From the NCBI RefSeq assembly GCF_003315205.1, contig NZ_QNRR01000009.1:248001-312000 (forward strand): DNA of 64,000 nucleotides, given 5' to 3'. Both the position numbers and the translations under genes were made by a program. This document shows positions 8,753 to 17,843 of the stretch, one piece after another (the stretch's first letter is position 1; every line of letters starts with the position of its first letter). The DNA is from Roseimicrobium gellanilyticum. Lineage in GTDB: Bacteria; Verrucomicrobiota; Verrucomicrobiia; Verrucomicrobiales; Verrucomicrobiaceae. The notes beneath the pieces are model-generated. The model had not been told where the DNA came from and made no database searches. It saw only the letters and a program-made list of their open reading frames with translations.

Positions 8753-11359
8753 ATGTCGCGCATCCTCGCCCTGGCCGTCTTGCTGAGTTGTGGTTTGGAA
8801 CTCACCGCCGTGGGGAAGGAGGAGATGATCTGTCGGTGTGGGCGGGGCCATGCCCATCTCCTGCCCGCCCCTGTCAGCGAAAAGCCGGGGCGCAAATATG
8901 CCCGCGACCGTCATGTGGACGTGCAGCATCTGCAGCTCGATGTGACCCCGGATTTCGCAAAGCGCACCGTCCGGGGCACGGCCACCTTGATTTTCCACCC
9001 CATCGCCAAGCCGGTGTCGGAGCTTGAACTCGATGCCGTGGGCCTTGTGGTGGAAAAGGTCTCCGTGCAGGGCGCGACGCTCGCCAGCCATGAGGTCACG
9101 GATGAGAAGCTGGTGATCCATTTCAAGGATCCCGTGGCGCCGGATGTGCAGGCCTCTGTCAATGTGACGTATAGAGCGCAGCCCGAGCGCGGCCTGTACT
9201 TCCGCACGCCAGAGATGGGTTACAAACCCGGTGATACCCAACTGTGGACCCAGGGTGAGGCGGAGCTGCACCGCTTCTGGTTTCCCTGTTACGACTATCC
9301 GAATGAACGCTTCACCAGCGAGGTCATCTGCCACGTGCCGGAAGGCATGAGCGTGATCTCCAATGGCGTGCTGGTCTCGCAAACAAAGGACGCGGGTGGA
9401 TTGCAGGCCTGGCACTGGAGGCAGGACAAGCCGCATGTGAACTACCTCGTGGCGCTCGCGGCGGGGTACTTCCACAAACTCGAGGACAAGGTGGGCGAGC
9501 TGCCGCTCACGCTCTATGTGCCTCCTTCGGAGAAGGAGCAGGCTGCAGGGGCTTTCCGGGACACCAAGAAGATCATCGAGTTCTACCAGGACGAAATCGG
9601 CGTGGCCTTTCCCTGGGACAAGTATGCGCAGGTGTACTGCCTGGATTTCGTGGCGGGCGGCATGGAGAACACGAGCTGCACCTTCAATACGGCGTCCATG
9701 CTCTTCCGTGATGAAACGGAGCAGCTCACCACCCTGCACCGTCTGGATGCGCATGAGACCGCGCACCAGTGGTTCGGAGATCTGGTGACCTGCCGTGACT
9801 GGTCACACCTCTGGCTGAATGAGGGATTCGCCTCCTACTATACCGTCCTTTATGAGGAAGCGAAGTCAGGTCGCGACGCCATGCTCTACTCCATGTGGCG
9901 CGAAGCCCAGCGCGTGCTGGAGAAGAATGACACGCGCCCCACGGTGTGGCGGGACTACAAGGACCCCATGGAGCAGTTTGACCAGCGTGTGTATCCGAAG
10001 GGCGCCTGGATTCTGCACATGATCCGGGCACGCCTGGGTCCGGACCTGTATCGCAAGGCCATCCGCAGGTATCTGGAAAAGCAGCGGGGCACGGTGGCGA
10101 CCACGGATGATCTGATGGACATCCTGGAAGAGGCCTCGGGATTGTCCTTCGATCAGTTTGCTGATCAATGGCTCTATCACGGAGGCTTGCCGGAACTGAA
10201 TGTGAGCTACTCCTGGGATGCCGGCACCAAGCAGGCGAAGCTGAATGTGAAGCAGACGCAGAAGGTTTCCCCGGAGGTGTTGCTCTTCAATCTGGATCTA
10301 CCCGTGCGGTTCTGGGTGAAAGGCGAAGCGAAGCCCCGTGACTTCAGCGTGACCGTGAGCAAGGTGGAAGAGGACTTCCATTTCCCGCTGCCCTCCGCTC
10401 CAGAACTCGTGCGTGTGGATCCCGACTACACCCTGCTGGCGAAAATGAGTTTCACGCCACCGCCGGACATGCTGAAGCGGCAGCTCCAGGGAGATGTCAT
10501 CGGCCGCATGCTGGCAGCGCAAGCGCTGGGAGGGAGGAAAGATGCCGAGAGCGCCGCACAGCTGGCCGACGTGCTGAACAAGGACGCCTTCCACGGAGTG
10601 CGCAGCGAAGCTGCGAAGGCACTGAAGAAGATGAATACACCGGAGGCGCGTGCGCATCTCGCGCGTAGTCTCTCCCAGCCGGATGCCCGGGTGCGCAGTG
10701 ACGTGGTGGAGGCCCTCACAGCCTTCCCCCACCCTGAAGCGTGGGATGCCCTGATGAAACAGGCTGCGATGGAGAAGAATCCCGAAGTGCTCGCGGAGAT
10801 CATCAAGACCTGGAGCCAGCGTCCAGGCGATGCCGCCATCACATCAGCGCTCATGAAGCATCTGGAATCCAACACGTACTGGAACACGGTGGCCGCGGCG
10901 GCGATTGCCACCTTCCGCGCGCAGGATGATGCGAGCGCGGTGCCAGCCATTCTCGCGCGCTTGCAGAAAACGCCCCAGGAGTTTGCCACCTGGGATCGGT
11001 CGGCGGCGTTGGAGGCACTCGGGTTCCTTGCGCGTGATGAGAAGAATCCCCAGCGTACTGCGGTGTTGCATTATCTGACGGAGCACCTCAATAATCCCCG
11101 TGAATCCCTGCGCGTGGCCGCGGCGAAGTCGCTTGGTCTGCTGCGGGATCCCCGCGCGCTTGCCTGGCTTGCGCCACTGGCGGCCACCAGCAAGCCCTTC
11201 AAGGATCCCGTGCGTGATGCCGCGGAGAAATCCATCACGGCACTCGAAGCGGCCCAGGCCGGTCCTCAGGAGCTGAAGGACGTGTGGAACAAGCTCCAGG
11301 AGCTGCAGAAGAAGTCCGAGGACATGCAGCGCCAGCTGGAGAAAATGCCGGCGAAGTGA
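8753..11359 (+). CDS. M1-family zinc aminopeptidase with C-terminal HEAT repeats
   Basis: 868 residues from the ATG at 8753 (MSRILALAVLLSCGLELTAVG), which gives an export signal; the earlier ATG at 8717 adds no conserved sequence. The M1 catalytic set is complete: GGMEN at 302-306, zinc motif HETAH at 334-338 and the third zinc ligand E357 in NEGF, 18 residues later. From about residue 580 the chain turns into helical repeats (for example AAQLADVLNKDAFHGVRSEAAKALKKMN), typical HEAT or PBS-lyase-like units, and ends in a short coiled coil (LQELQKKSEDMQRQLEKMP). It removes N-terminal residues from peptides, probably in the periplasm. Only 9 bp separate it from creC, so the two are probably co-transcribed. 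Confidence 0.9.
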   Translation: MSRILALAVLLSCGLELTAVGKEEMICRCGRGHAHLLPAPVSEKPGRKYARDRHVDVQHLQLDVTPDFAKRTVRGTATLIFHPIAKPVSELELDAVGLVVEKVSVQGATLASHEVTDEKLVIHFKDPVAPDVQASVNVTYRAQPERGLYFRTPEMGYKPGDTQLWTQGEAELHRFWFPCYDYPNERFTSEVICHVPEGMSVISNGVLVSQTKDAGGLQAWHWRQDKPHVNYLVALAAGYFHKLEDKVGELPLTLYVPPSEKEQAAGAFRDTKKIIEFYQDEIGVAFPWDKYAQVYCLDFVAGGMENTSCTFNTASMLFRDETEQLTTLHRLDAHETAHQWFGDLVTCRDWSHLWLNEGFASYYTVLYEEAKSGRDAMLYSMWREAQRVLEKNDTRPTVWRDYKDPMEQFDQRVYPKGAWILHMIRARLGPDLYRKAIRRYLEKQRGTVATTDDLMDILEEASGLSFDQFADQWLYHGGLPELNVSYSWDAGTKQAKLNVKQTQKVSPEVLLFNLDLPVRFWVKGEAKPRDFSVTVSKVEEDFHFPLPSAPELVRVDPDYTLLAKMSFTPPPDMLKRQLQGDVIGRMLAAQALGGRKDAESAAQLADVLNKDAFHGVRSEAAKALKKMNTPEARAHLARSLSQPDARVRSDVVEALTAFPHPEAWDALMKQAAMEKNPEVLAEIIKTWSQRPGDAAITSALMKHLESNTYWNTVAAAAIATFRAQDDASAVPAILARLQKTPQEFATWDRSAALEALGFLARDEKNPQRTAVLHYLTEHLNNPRESLRVAAAKSLGLLRDPRALAWLAPLAATSKPFKDPVRDAAEKSITALEAAQAGPQELKDVWNKLQELQKKSEDMQRQLEKMPAK

Positions 11360-11368
11360 GCCCGTATC

Positions 11369-12808
11369 ATGTCCCTCACCTCACGGCTTCTTCTCGGCTT
11401 TGCCCTCATCGCGGGCATTGGATTCTGGCTGATGATGGATCAGGTGCTGGAACGTGTGGAGCGCCAGTACCTGGAGGCGGCGGAGGAACCGATGGTGGAC
11501 ATGGCCAATGTGATGGCCGAGGTGCTGGCACGCGACGTGAAACGTGACGGTCGGATCGACACGCAATCCATTCAGGTCGCCATGGAGGCGGCGAAGATTC
11601 GAATCTTCGAGGCGAAGATCTACTCGCACACGAAAACGCAGATCAACATGGACGTGTATGTCACCGATGTGCAAGGCAAGGTGCTGTACGATTCATTGCA
11701 TCCGGAACTCATCGGAACCGTGCTCTCGAAAAGGGATGTGAACCTGGCAAAGGTAGGGCTCTATGGAGCGCGCTCCACCCGTGATGACGAGAGGGATCCG
11801 AACTCCTCCATCATGTACGTGGCGGCGCCGATCCGCTCCGACGGCGACATTGTCGGCGTGGTGGCCGTGGCGAAGCCGCAGAAGAGCACCTTCAAGTTCC
11901 GCGATGAAACCAAGGCATGGTTGATTCGCACCATCGGCTCATTGGTGCTCTGCATGGTGTTGGGGTCTTTCCTGCTGGCGCGGTGGACCACGCGGCCCAT
12001 TCGACGTCTCACAGATTATGCCGAGGCCATCACGCGTGGTGAGCGGCCTCCTGTGCCAAAGCTGCACGGCAAGGAAATGAAAACGCTCGGAACCGCTTTC
12101 GAAAAAATGCGTGATACGCTGGAGAACCGTGAAAGCGTGGAACATTATGTGCAGACGCTCACGCACGAACTCAAGAGCCCGGTGGCGGCAATCCGTGGCG
12201 CGGCCGAGCTCATGCAGGAGGAAGCCATGCCGGAAGCGCAGCGCGCCCGCTTCCTGCGAAACATTCAGGTGGAGTCCCTCCGGCTGCAGGATCTGCTGGA
12301 GCGTCTCCTTTCACTCGCTGCCTTGGAGAACAAGAAGGCCCTTGATGAACCGGCCAAGGTCGATCTCAGCGCGATCGCCCGTGAAGTGTGCGACCACTTC
12401 ACCGCGCCTCTCGCCCAGCGTGGACTCAAGCTCGACTGCTGGGTGCAGGACGGCGTGCACGTGCGGGGGGATGGTTTCCTGCTACAGCTGGCCTTCACCA
12501 ACCTCGCGCAGAACGCGGTGGATTTTTCCCCCGATGGCGGCGCCGTTTCCATTGGATTGAAGACGGTGGATGATCGCGCCTGCCTGGTCGTGGAAGATGA
12601 AGGGCCCGGGCTGCCGGATTACGCGAAGGGACGCGTCTTTGAGCGATTCTACTCCCTTCCCCGTCCGCACAACGGAAAGAAAAGCAGCGGCCTTGGCTTG
12701 TGCTTTGTGAAGGAAGCCGCCGCGTTGCACTCGGGCACAGTGGAGTTGGAGAATCGCGATGGTGGCAAGGGCGCGCGAGCGGTGTTCAGTATTCCGGTGC
12801 GCAGTTGA
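11369..12808 (+). CDS. creC: Sensor histidine kinase CreC
   Basis: 479 residues. An N-terminal span (LLLGFALIAGIGFWLMM) and a second near residues 187-205 enclose a periplasmic sensor domain with the CreC signatures YVTDVQGKVLYDS and YGARSTRDDERDPNSSIMYVAAPI. HAMP, HisKA (THELKSPVAAIRGAAELM, phospho-accepting H266) and HATPase domains follow, with N-box NLAQNAVDFSP, G1 DEGPGLPDY, FERFYSLPRPHNGKKSSGLG. These blocks match E. coli CreC closely. It should phosphorylate CreB in response to envelope or metabolic stress. The cognate regulator is not adjacent but lies at 28413-29174. It follows the M1 peptidase gene by 9 bp. Confidence 0.93.
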   Translation: MSLTSRLLLGFALIAGIGFWLMMDQVLERVERQYLEAAEEPMVDMANVMAEVLARDVKRDGRIDTQSIQVAMEAAKIRIFEAKIYSHTKTQINMDVYVTDVQGKVLYDSLHPELIGTVLSKRDVNLAKVGLYGARSTRDDERDPNSSIMYVAAPIRSDGDIVGVVAVAKPQKSTFKFRDETKAWLIRTIGSLVLCMVLGSFLLARWTTRPIRRLTDYAEAITRGERPPVPKLHGKEMKTLGTAFEKMRDTLENRESVEHYVQTLTHELKSPVAAIRGAAELMQEEAMPEAQRARFLRNIQVESLRLQDLLERLLSLAALENKKALDEPAKVDLSAIAREVCDHFTAPLAQRGLKLDCWVQDGVHVRGDGFLLQLAFTNLAQNAVDFSPDGGAVSIGLKTVDDRACLVVEDEGPGLPDYAKGRVFERFYSLPRPHNGKKSSGLGLCFVKEAAALHSGTVELENRDGGKGARAVFSIPVRS

Positions 12809-12947
12809 GTGGGCTCGGGTGCGCAATATGGGATCACCCATCGAGTGCAGGCCTGCCTCTGAGGGTGTTTTTCAAGGCGTACCATTCACGCCACAAATCC
12901 GCGCTTGCAGTCTCCCTTCACGCACGCCACTGATTTTCACGCCTGAC

Positions 12948-13556
12948 ATGATCCGCAAATCTTCCCTACTCCTCGGTGCGCTTGGCGCATTCCTTCTGGC
13001 ATCCTGCGCCTCCAGGCCCCAGGAAAACACTGGTGCGGACTACCTCGCAGGTCTCGGGAATGCTGCACCGCAGGCACCACAGTCGCTGGGTGTGGCAGAG
13101 CACACCTCGTATTGGGATGACGATGGCACCAGTGGCGCCGCCTACATCGTGGTGGACCTGCGTCGTCAGGTGGCGGAGTTCTATCGTGGCGGCCACATCA
13201 TTGGGGTGGCGGCCATCTCATCTGGCGTGGAAAATCGCGCCACTCCTGCGGGCGACTACAAGATTCTGGAAAAGGACATCGACCACGAGTCCTCCTCGTA
13301 TGGCATCATTGAGGACAGCTCAGGCAAGACTGTGAACGCAGACGCGACTCCCCGTACCCCGCGTCCTCCCGGCACCCGCTATGTGCCTGCACCCATGCAC
13401 TACTTCATGCGCATCACCTGGGATGGCGTGGGCATGCACGAAGGTTTCCTTCCCGGATATCCCGCCAGCCACGGCTGCATCCGCATGGACCGCCGCGTGG
13501 TGCCCAAGTTCTATGAAAACGCCTACGTGGGCATGCCGGTGAAGGTGGTCCGGTAG
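12948..13556 (+). CDS. Lipoprotein L,D-transpeptidase (YkuD domain)
   Basis: 202 residues from the ATG at 12948 (MIRKSSLLLGALGAFLLASC); the longer upstream frame is not conserved-looking and would hide the signal. The lipobox LASC predicts lipidation at C20. The YkuD catalytic motif is clear near the C-terminus: H175 and C177 in SHGCIRMDRR. The N-terminal strand region AAYIVVDLRRQVAEFYRGGHII is also typical. Such enzymes make 3-3 peptidoglycan cross-links or attach proteins to peptidoglycan. The gene follows creC by 139 bp on the same strand and has its own terminator. Three TTCACG words lie in its 65-bp leader. Confidence 0.9.
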   Translation: MIRKSSLLLGALGAFLLASCASRPQENTGADYLAGLGNAAPQAPQSLGVAEHTSYWDDDGTSGAAYIVVDLRRQVAEFYRGGHIIGVAAISSGVENRATPAGDYKILEKDIDHESSSYGIIEDSSGKTVNADATPRTPRPPGTRYVPAPMHYFMRITWDGVGMHEGFLPGYPASHGCIRMDRRVVPKFYENAYVGMPVKVVR

Positions 13557-13616
13557 CCGGTGCGACGGTGAGCGGTGGGACAGTACGACGGCAGGATCAG
13601 CCGATTGATCGTCAAT

Positions 13617-13648
13617 GCGCCATGGCAGTGGCGCGTCTTTTCTTTTAT
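13617..13648 (+). terminator. Rho-independent terminator
   Basis: GCGCCA-tggcag-TGGCGC followed by GTCTTTTCTTTT. It lies about 60 bp after the L,D-transpeptidase stop and is oriented to end the M1 peptidase-creC-transpeptidase transcript. Confidence 0.8.
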
Positions 13649-13782
13649 TGCATAGCCTCGTGGTGTGACGAAACGGCGGGATTACCTCCCTGAACCGAAG
13701 CGTCGAGACTGCGGAAAAACCGGGACAAGCGGTACTCGACGGTGTGTTCACCCACCGTCCTACCGCTTACCGGTTCACCGGG

Positions 13783-14109
13783 CTACTCCCGTTCGCTTTC
13801 GTCAGCTTCTTCGGCTTCTTCTTCTTTCAGTTCTTCCAGGTTCCACTCTTCATCACAGAAGAGGAAGAACTTGTTGTGGAAGTCCTCGTTGATGCTTTCC
13901 CAGCCCATATCGGCGGACTGGTTGGGGTACTTTTTCCGCATCATCGCTTCATTGAAGTACTCCAGCCATCCGATGTTCGGTCGGATGATGTGTCCTTTGA
14001 ACTTGATGTGGTCACTCTCCAAGCCTCCTTCGTCGCGAAAGCTGATGACTTCCGCCGCGTCAGGCAACTCAAGGGTGCCTTCAATCACAATCCTGATGGT
14101 CTTGGCCAT
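13783..14109 (-). CDS. Small acidic protein, unknown function
   Basis: 108 residues starting MAKTIRIVIEGTLELPDAAEVISF. The first half looks like a beta-alpha unit with a hydrophobic strand, followed by HIKFKGHIIRPNIGWLEYFNEAMMRKKYP. The C-terminus is strongly acidic (EELKEEEAEEADESERE). There is no signal peptide or membrane span, so it is cytoplasmic. I do not recognise a family. The conserved-looking aromatic segment and normal codon use make it a likely real gene. It stands alone between the transpeptidase terminator and a long upstream gap. Confidence 0.65.
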   Translation of the reverse strand: MAKTIRIVIEGTLELPDAAEVISFRDEGGLESDHIKFKGHIIRPNIGWLEYFNEAMMRKKYPNQSADMGWESINEDFHNKFFLFCDEEWNLEELKEEEAEEADESERE

Positions 14110-14462
14110 GGCATTAGAGTTCTTAAAAACATCTCTCCAGGCGGGGGCGGCGGACGTGTTTTTATCAGTTGGATAATCTCCTCTGCCAGCACGGGCAAAG
14201 GCAAGTCACATCTTTTTTAAAAATCTGACAACGGCGACACTTTAGCGCAGATCCATAAGGGACGCCATCATTTTGAATAAGGATTTTGTGGGTGCATATG
14301 TGGATATCTAAAAACAGCGGTATCAGGGTTTTTGTCAAAGTTCGACTTCGACACGGGACAACGCACAATCCGTGCCCGGCAGTGCCGAAGTCTTTTCCGC
14401 GGGTTGAAACGGCAGAACCAGCGCGCTGCTATCGGGCGTGATGCAGGAATGGAAGGGCATCT
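14110..14462. other. AT-richer intergenic region with a long hairpin
   Basis: 353 bp without a credible gene, between two leftward genes. Its AT-rich middle (14205-14340) probably holds the promoter of the small acidic protein gene. At 14344-14392 arms GACTTCGACAC and GTGCCGAAGTC pair with one mismatch around an inner CACGG/CCGTG stem, giving a branched-looking hairpin after the membrane transglutaminase gene. It has no clean U-tract on the minus strand, so I do not call it a terminator. Confidence 0.5.
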
Positions 14463-15395
14463 TTAGCCCCGCTTTGCCACTGGCAGTGGGAGAGGGGCCT
14501 CCAGGGCTTGCTGCCGCACCCATTCGGGCATTTTAGGCTTCTCGCGGGGTTCGGGGGAAGGTGCTGCGGATTTCTGAGCAGCCGGCGTTTTCCTGGTGCC
14601 GCGCCACCGGACGAGCAGCAGCAGGCCTGCCCCACCGAGCCCGAGGCCGATCAGCCAGGCGTGCACATTCAGGAACCAGAACCGGATGGAAATCCCATGG
14701 GCGTGCAGCCAGGTGCGCGCCTCCGGGAACCAGCCGAGCACCATCGCGGCTCCGGGAATGCGATTCCAGTTCGTGTAGTAGTACCCGCTGTAATCGTACT
14801 CGGGGTAGTAGCCGGGCATGATTTGGGTGCGGTAGTAGAGCCAGTCCCCGTGTACGTCCGCCGCGCTGGCGAGCTTGCCATCGGGACGCCGGAAGGACTG
14901 GTCAAAGGCGGCGTCCAGCACCACCCAGCGACCGTTGACCTTCGCCTCCAGCACGTGGTGGTAGGCCATGATGCCATTCTTGACGAGCCCCACCTTCCGG
15001 ACTGGAAAGTCCGCCGTCTGCATGGCCTTGGCCAGCACGGTCACATAGCTGGCACAGGCACCAGCAGGGCGGTTCATATGGTCTCCGGCCGACCAGAGAA
15101 GGTGGGGCGTGGTCCATTCCGTGTCTCCAAAGAAGACCGCCCGCTCCCGCACCTCGGCGTAGACGGCGTGCAGGATTTCCAGCGCCCGAGTCTCATCGGG
15201 GGCCACGCCCCCGGCGACCTTGGCCGCCTTGAGCTCCGCCACTTGCACGAGCTGGCGGAAGAGGGCGTCATCATCCCGCATGCGCTGCCAGGAAAGCAGC
15301 GCCAGCATCAGGAGGGCGCCGATGGTGGCATCCACCACAGATCGCGAGAAGACAGCGAGCTTGGGATGCCGGGAGAGCAAGCGCATGAGGCGCAT
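14463..15395 (-). CDS. Membrane protein with transglutaminase-like domain
   Basis: 310 residues. A first span lies at residues 21-36 (VDATIGALLMLALLSW). The central domain has a transglutaminase/papain-type triad: C114 in AGACASYVTVLAKAM, H146 or H147 in MAYHHVLEAKVNGRW and D161 in VVLDAAFDQ. A second span near residues 248-262 (LIGLGLGGAGLLLLV) is followed by a Pro/Lys-rich cytoplasmic tail. With two spans the catalytic domain should face the periplasm. Such proteins are proteases or cross-linking enzymes, but no substrate can be named. Start codons at 15395 and 15386 are both possible. Confidence 0.75.
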   Translation of the reverse strand: MRLMRLLSRHPKLAVFSRSVVDATIGALLMLALLSWQRMRDDDALFRQLVQVAELKAAKVAGGVAPDETRALEILHAVYAEVRERAVFFGDTEWTTPHLLWSAGDHMNRPAGACASYVTVLAKAMQTADFPVRKVGLVKNGIMAYHHVLEAKVNGRWVVLDAAFDQSFRRPDGKLASAADVHGDWLYYRTQIMPGYYPEYDYSGYYYTNWNRIPGAAMVLGWFPEARTWLHAHGISIRFWFLNVHAWLIGLGLGGAGLLLLVRWRGTRKTPAAQKSAAPSPEPREKPKMPEWVRQQALEAPLPLPVAKRG

Positions 15396-15417
15396 TTTTA
15401 CTGGCTCTAGCTATTTT

Positions 15418-15464
15418 ACAATCGTTAAATGATTGTTCACCATGAATTGAAGGGCCATTCATGG
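15418..15464. promoter_or_regulatory. Two dyads in divergent promoter region
   Basis: The 225-bp gap between the membrane transglutaminase gene and pdhA holds two inverted repeats: ACAATC-N7-GATTGT at 15418-15436 and CCATGAAT-N9-ATTCATGG at 15440-15464. They lie 20-70 bp upstream of the leftward gene and about 160 bp upstream of pdhA. They could be operator sites, but no regulator is encoded nearby. Confidence 0.35.
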
Positions 15465-15620
15465 AGTAACTTCGATGCTCCAATCTTGCCCGCGCAATTT
15501 CACTCCGCCCGGATGAGCTGGCAGACTTTGTGCGGCCTGGAAACTACCTGCCGCCCGAGGGCAAAGCACACCTTGCCAAGGCCTCCATAGTCGGTACACT
15601 CCGCCCTCTTATACTCGCCC

Positions 15621-16697
15621 ATGTCCGCAAAGAATGCCGCCCCTGTAAAATACGCTGATGCGCCGGTAAACAAGGCGCTCTCCCCGGAGCAAAAGATCAA
15701 GCTCTACCGGGACATGTGCCGCATCCGCCGGTTCGAGCTGGTGGCGCTGAAGCACTATAATAGCGGCAAGATGGGTGGCTTCCTCCACCTCTACAATGGC
15801 CAGGAATCCGTGGCCGTGGGCTGCGTCTCCCTCATGGGGGAAAATGACCACATCATCACCGCCTACCGCGACCATGGTCACGCCCTCGCCGTGGGCATGG
15901 GCATGAATGAATGCATGGCCGAGCTCTTCGGGAAGAAGACCGGCTGCTCCAAGGGCAAGGGTGGCTCCATGCACTTCTTCGCTCCGGACAAGAATTACTG
16001 GGGTGGTCACGGCATTGTCGCCGGCCAGACCCCGCTGGGCGCCGGCCTGGCGTTTGGCGTGAAGTACAAGGGCCTCAAGGGCTGCAGTCTCTGCTTCCTC
16101 GGCGATGGTGCGGTGAACCAGGGCGCGTTCCACGAGAGCCTGAACCTCGCGGCCCTGTTCGATCTGCCGGTCGTCTACATCATTGAGAACAACGGCTACT
16201 CCATGGGCACCAGCCAGAAGCGCTCCAGCGCCTACCCCGGCTGCCTCGCTGAGCGTGCCGAGGGTTACGGCATGAAGTGGGAGCTCCTCAACGGTGAGGA
16301 CATCTACGAAGTCCGCGCCCGGGTGAATGAAGCCATGGTCCGCGCCCGGGAAGAGAGCAAGCCGATGCTGCTCGAAGTGCTCACCTACCGCTACTACGGA
16401 CACTCCGTCGCGGACGCGATGCACAAGAAGTACCGCACCAAGGAAGAAATCGAAAAGCGCGAGCGCGAGCACGATCCGGTCATCATTTTCCGCAATCACC
16501 TGATCAACGAGAAGGTGCTCACTGAGAAAGAGGCCACGGAAATCGACCAGGCCGCCTCCAAGGAAGCCGAGGACTCCGGTGAATTCGCCGAGCAGAGCCC
16601 GCTGCCGGATCCCTCCGAGATCTTCGATGACATCTACTGGGAGGTCGACAACGGAACCGAAGCCGGCCAGACCGGCCGCCATTTCTTCAACGACTGA
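15621..16697 (+). CDS. pdhA: Pyruvate dehydrogenase E1 component, alpha subunit
   Basis: 358 residues. The thiamine diphosphate motif is GDGAVNQGAFHESLNLAALF followed by IENNGYSMG. Other E1-alpha blocks are MCRIRRFE, GGFLHLYNGQESVAVG, YRDHGHALAVGM, KGKGGSMHFF and the phospho-loop region YYGHSVADA. The chain decarboxylates pyruvate with thiamine diphosphate and passes acetyl to the lipoyl E2. Branched-chain 2-oxo acid use cannot be excluded but the motifs favour pyruvate. It is the first gene of a pdhAB pair, with 58 bp before pdhB. No E2 gene follows. Confidence 0.94.
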   Translation: MSAKNAAPVKYADAPVNKALSPEQKIKLYRDMCRIRRFELVALKHYNSGKMGGFLHLYNGQESVAVGCVSLMGENDHIITAYRDHGHALAVGMGMNECMAELFGKKTGCSKGKGGSMHFFAPDKNYWGGHGIVAGQTPLGAGLAFGVKYKGLKGCSLCFLGDGAVNQGAFHESLNLAALFDLPVVYIIENNGYSMGTSQKRSSAYPGCLAERAEGYGMKWELLNGEDIYEVRARVNEAMVRAREESKPMLLEVLTYRYYGHSVADAMHKKYRTKEEIEKREREHDPVIIFRNHLINEKVLTEKEATEIDQAASKEAEDSGEFAEQSPLPDPSEIFDDIYWEVDNGTEAGQTGRHFFND

Positions 16698-16755
16698 TCG
16701 CCCCGCCGTTTCCCCCTTCCCCCTTCCCATCCCCTTTCTGCCCGCCTGACGAGAC

Positions 16756-17748
16756 ATGCGTAAACTCTCCTACCGCCACGCCCTCCGCGAAGCCTTTGAT
16801 GAAGAACTCGCCCGCGACCCCATGGTCGTGCTCATGGGTGAAGAGGTCGCGCAGTACAACGGTGCCTACAAGGTGACCGAAGGTCTGTGGAAAAAGTGGG
16901 GCGACAAGCGCGTGATCGACACCCCCATCAGCGAAGCCGGCTTCATCGGCATGGGCGTGGGTGCTTCCATGCTCGGCGTGCGCCCGGTGATGGAACTCAT
17001 GTTCTGGAGCTTCTACACCGTAGCGTGGGACCAGATCATCAACAACGCCGGCATGGTGCGTTACATGAGCGGTGGCCAGATCAACTGCCCCATCGTCGTC
17101 CGCGGCCCGGCCAATGGCGGCACGAACGTGGGTGCCACCCACTCCCACACCCCGGAAAACATCATGGCCCAGTTCCCGGGCATGAAGTGCGTGTGCCCCT
17201 CCAACGCGTATGACGCGAAGGGCCTGATGAAAGCCGCCATCCGCGACAACGACCCGGTGATGTTCATGGAGAGCACCAAGCTCTACGGCGAAGAATGGGA
17301 AGTGCCGGAAAACTCCGAGCTGCCCGAGGGCGAACTCTTCATCCCGCTCGGCGTGGCCGATGTGAAGCGCGAAGGCACGGACGTCTCCCTCATTGCCCAT
17401 GGCCGCGCGGTGCTCACCTGCTTGAAGGCAGCCAAGATTCTTGAAGAAGAACACGGCATTTCCGCGGAGGTCGTTGACCTGCGTACCATCCGTCCGCTGG
17501 ATGAAGACACGATCTTCGAATCCGTGCGCAAGACCCACCGCGCCGTGTGTGTGGATGAGAACAAGCCCTTCTGCGCGGTGAGCTCCCAGATTGCCGCCAG
17601 CATTGGTCTGCATTGCTTTGATGACCTCGACGCTCCCGTGCAGCGCGTGAGCTCACTGGATGCCCCGGCATTCTACAGCCCGAAGCTTGAAGAACTGCAG
17701 CTCCCCTATCCCGACGTCATCGTCGCGAAGGTGCTGGGCATTTGCTAG
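16756..17748 (+). CDS. pdhB: Pyruvate dehydrogenase E1 component, beta subunit
   Basis: 330 residues starting MRKLSYRHALREAFDEELARD. E1-beta hallmarks are MGEEVAQYNGAYKVTEGL, DTPISEAGFIGMGVGASMLG, PVMELMFWSFYTVAWDQI and the C-terminal transketolase domain (VSLIAHGRAVLTCLKAA, EVVDLRTIRPLDEDTI). With PdhA it forms the alpha2beta2 E1 enzyme. It is followed by a strong terminator, so E1 forms a two-gene unit; the E3 gene lpdA lies about 42 kb away at 59940-61322. Confidence 0.95.
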   Translation: MRKLSYRHALREAFDEELARDPMVVLMGEEVAQYNGAYKVTEGLWKKWGDKRVIDTPISEAGFIGMGVGASMLGVRPVMELMFWSFYTVAWDQIINNAGMVRYMSGGQINCPIVVRGPANGGTNVGATHSHTPENIMAQFPGMKCVCPSNAYDAKGLMKAAIRDNDPVMFMESTKLYGEEWEVPENSELPEGELFIPLGVADVKREGTDVSLIAHGRAVLTCLKAAKILEEEHGISAEVVDLRTIRPLDEDTIFESVRKTHRAVCVDENKPFCAVSSQIAASIGLHCFDDLDAPVQRVSSLDAPAFYSPKLEELQLPYPDVIVAKVLGIC

Positions 17749-17774
17749 GCACCTCTCTCCTTAGGGACACCAAG

Positions 17775-17814
17775 AAAAGGCTGGCAGCTCCTGGAGCATG
17801 CCGGCCTTTCTTTT
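17775..17814 (+). terminator. Rho-independent terminator after pdhB
   Basis: AAGGCTGGCA-gctcctggagca-TGCCGGCCTT forms a stem with one G-T pair, followed by TCTTTT. It lies 27 bp after the pdhB stop codon. Confidence 0.8.
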
Positions 17815-17843
17815 GGCTAGGATGATGTGATACATCACAGTAC

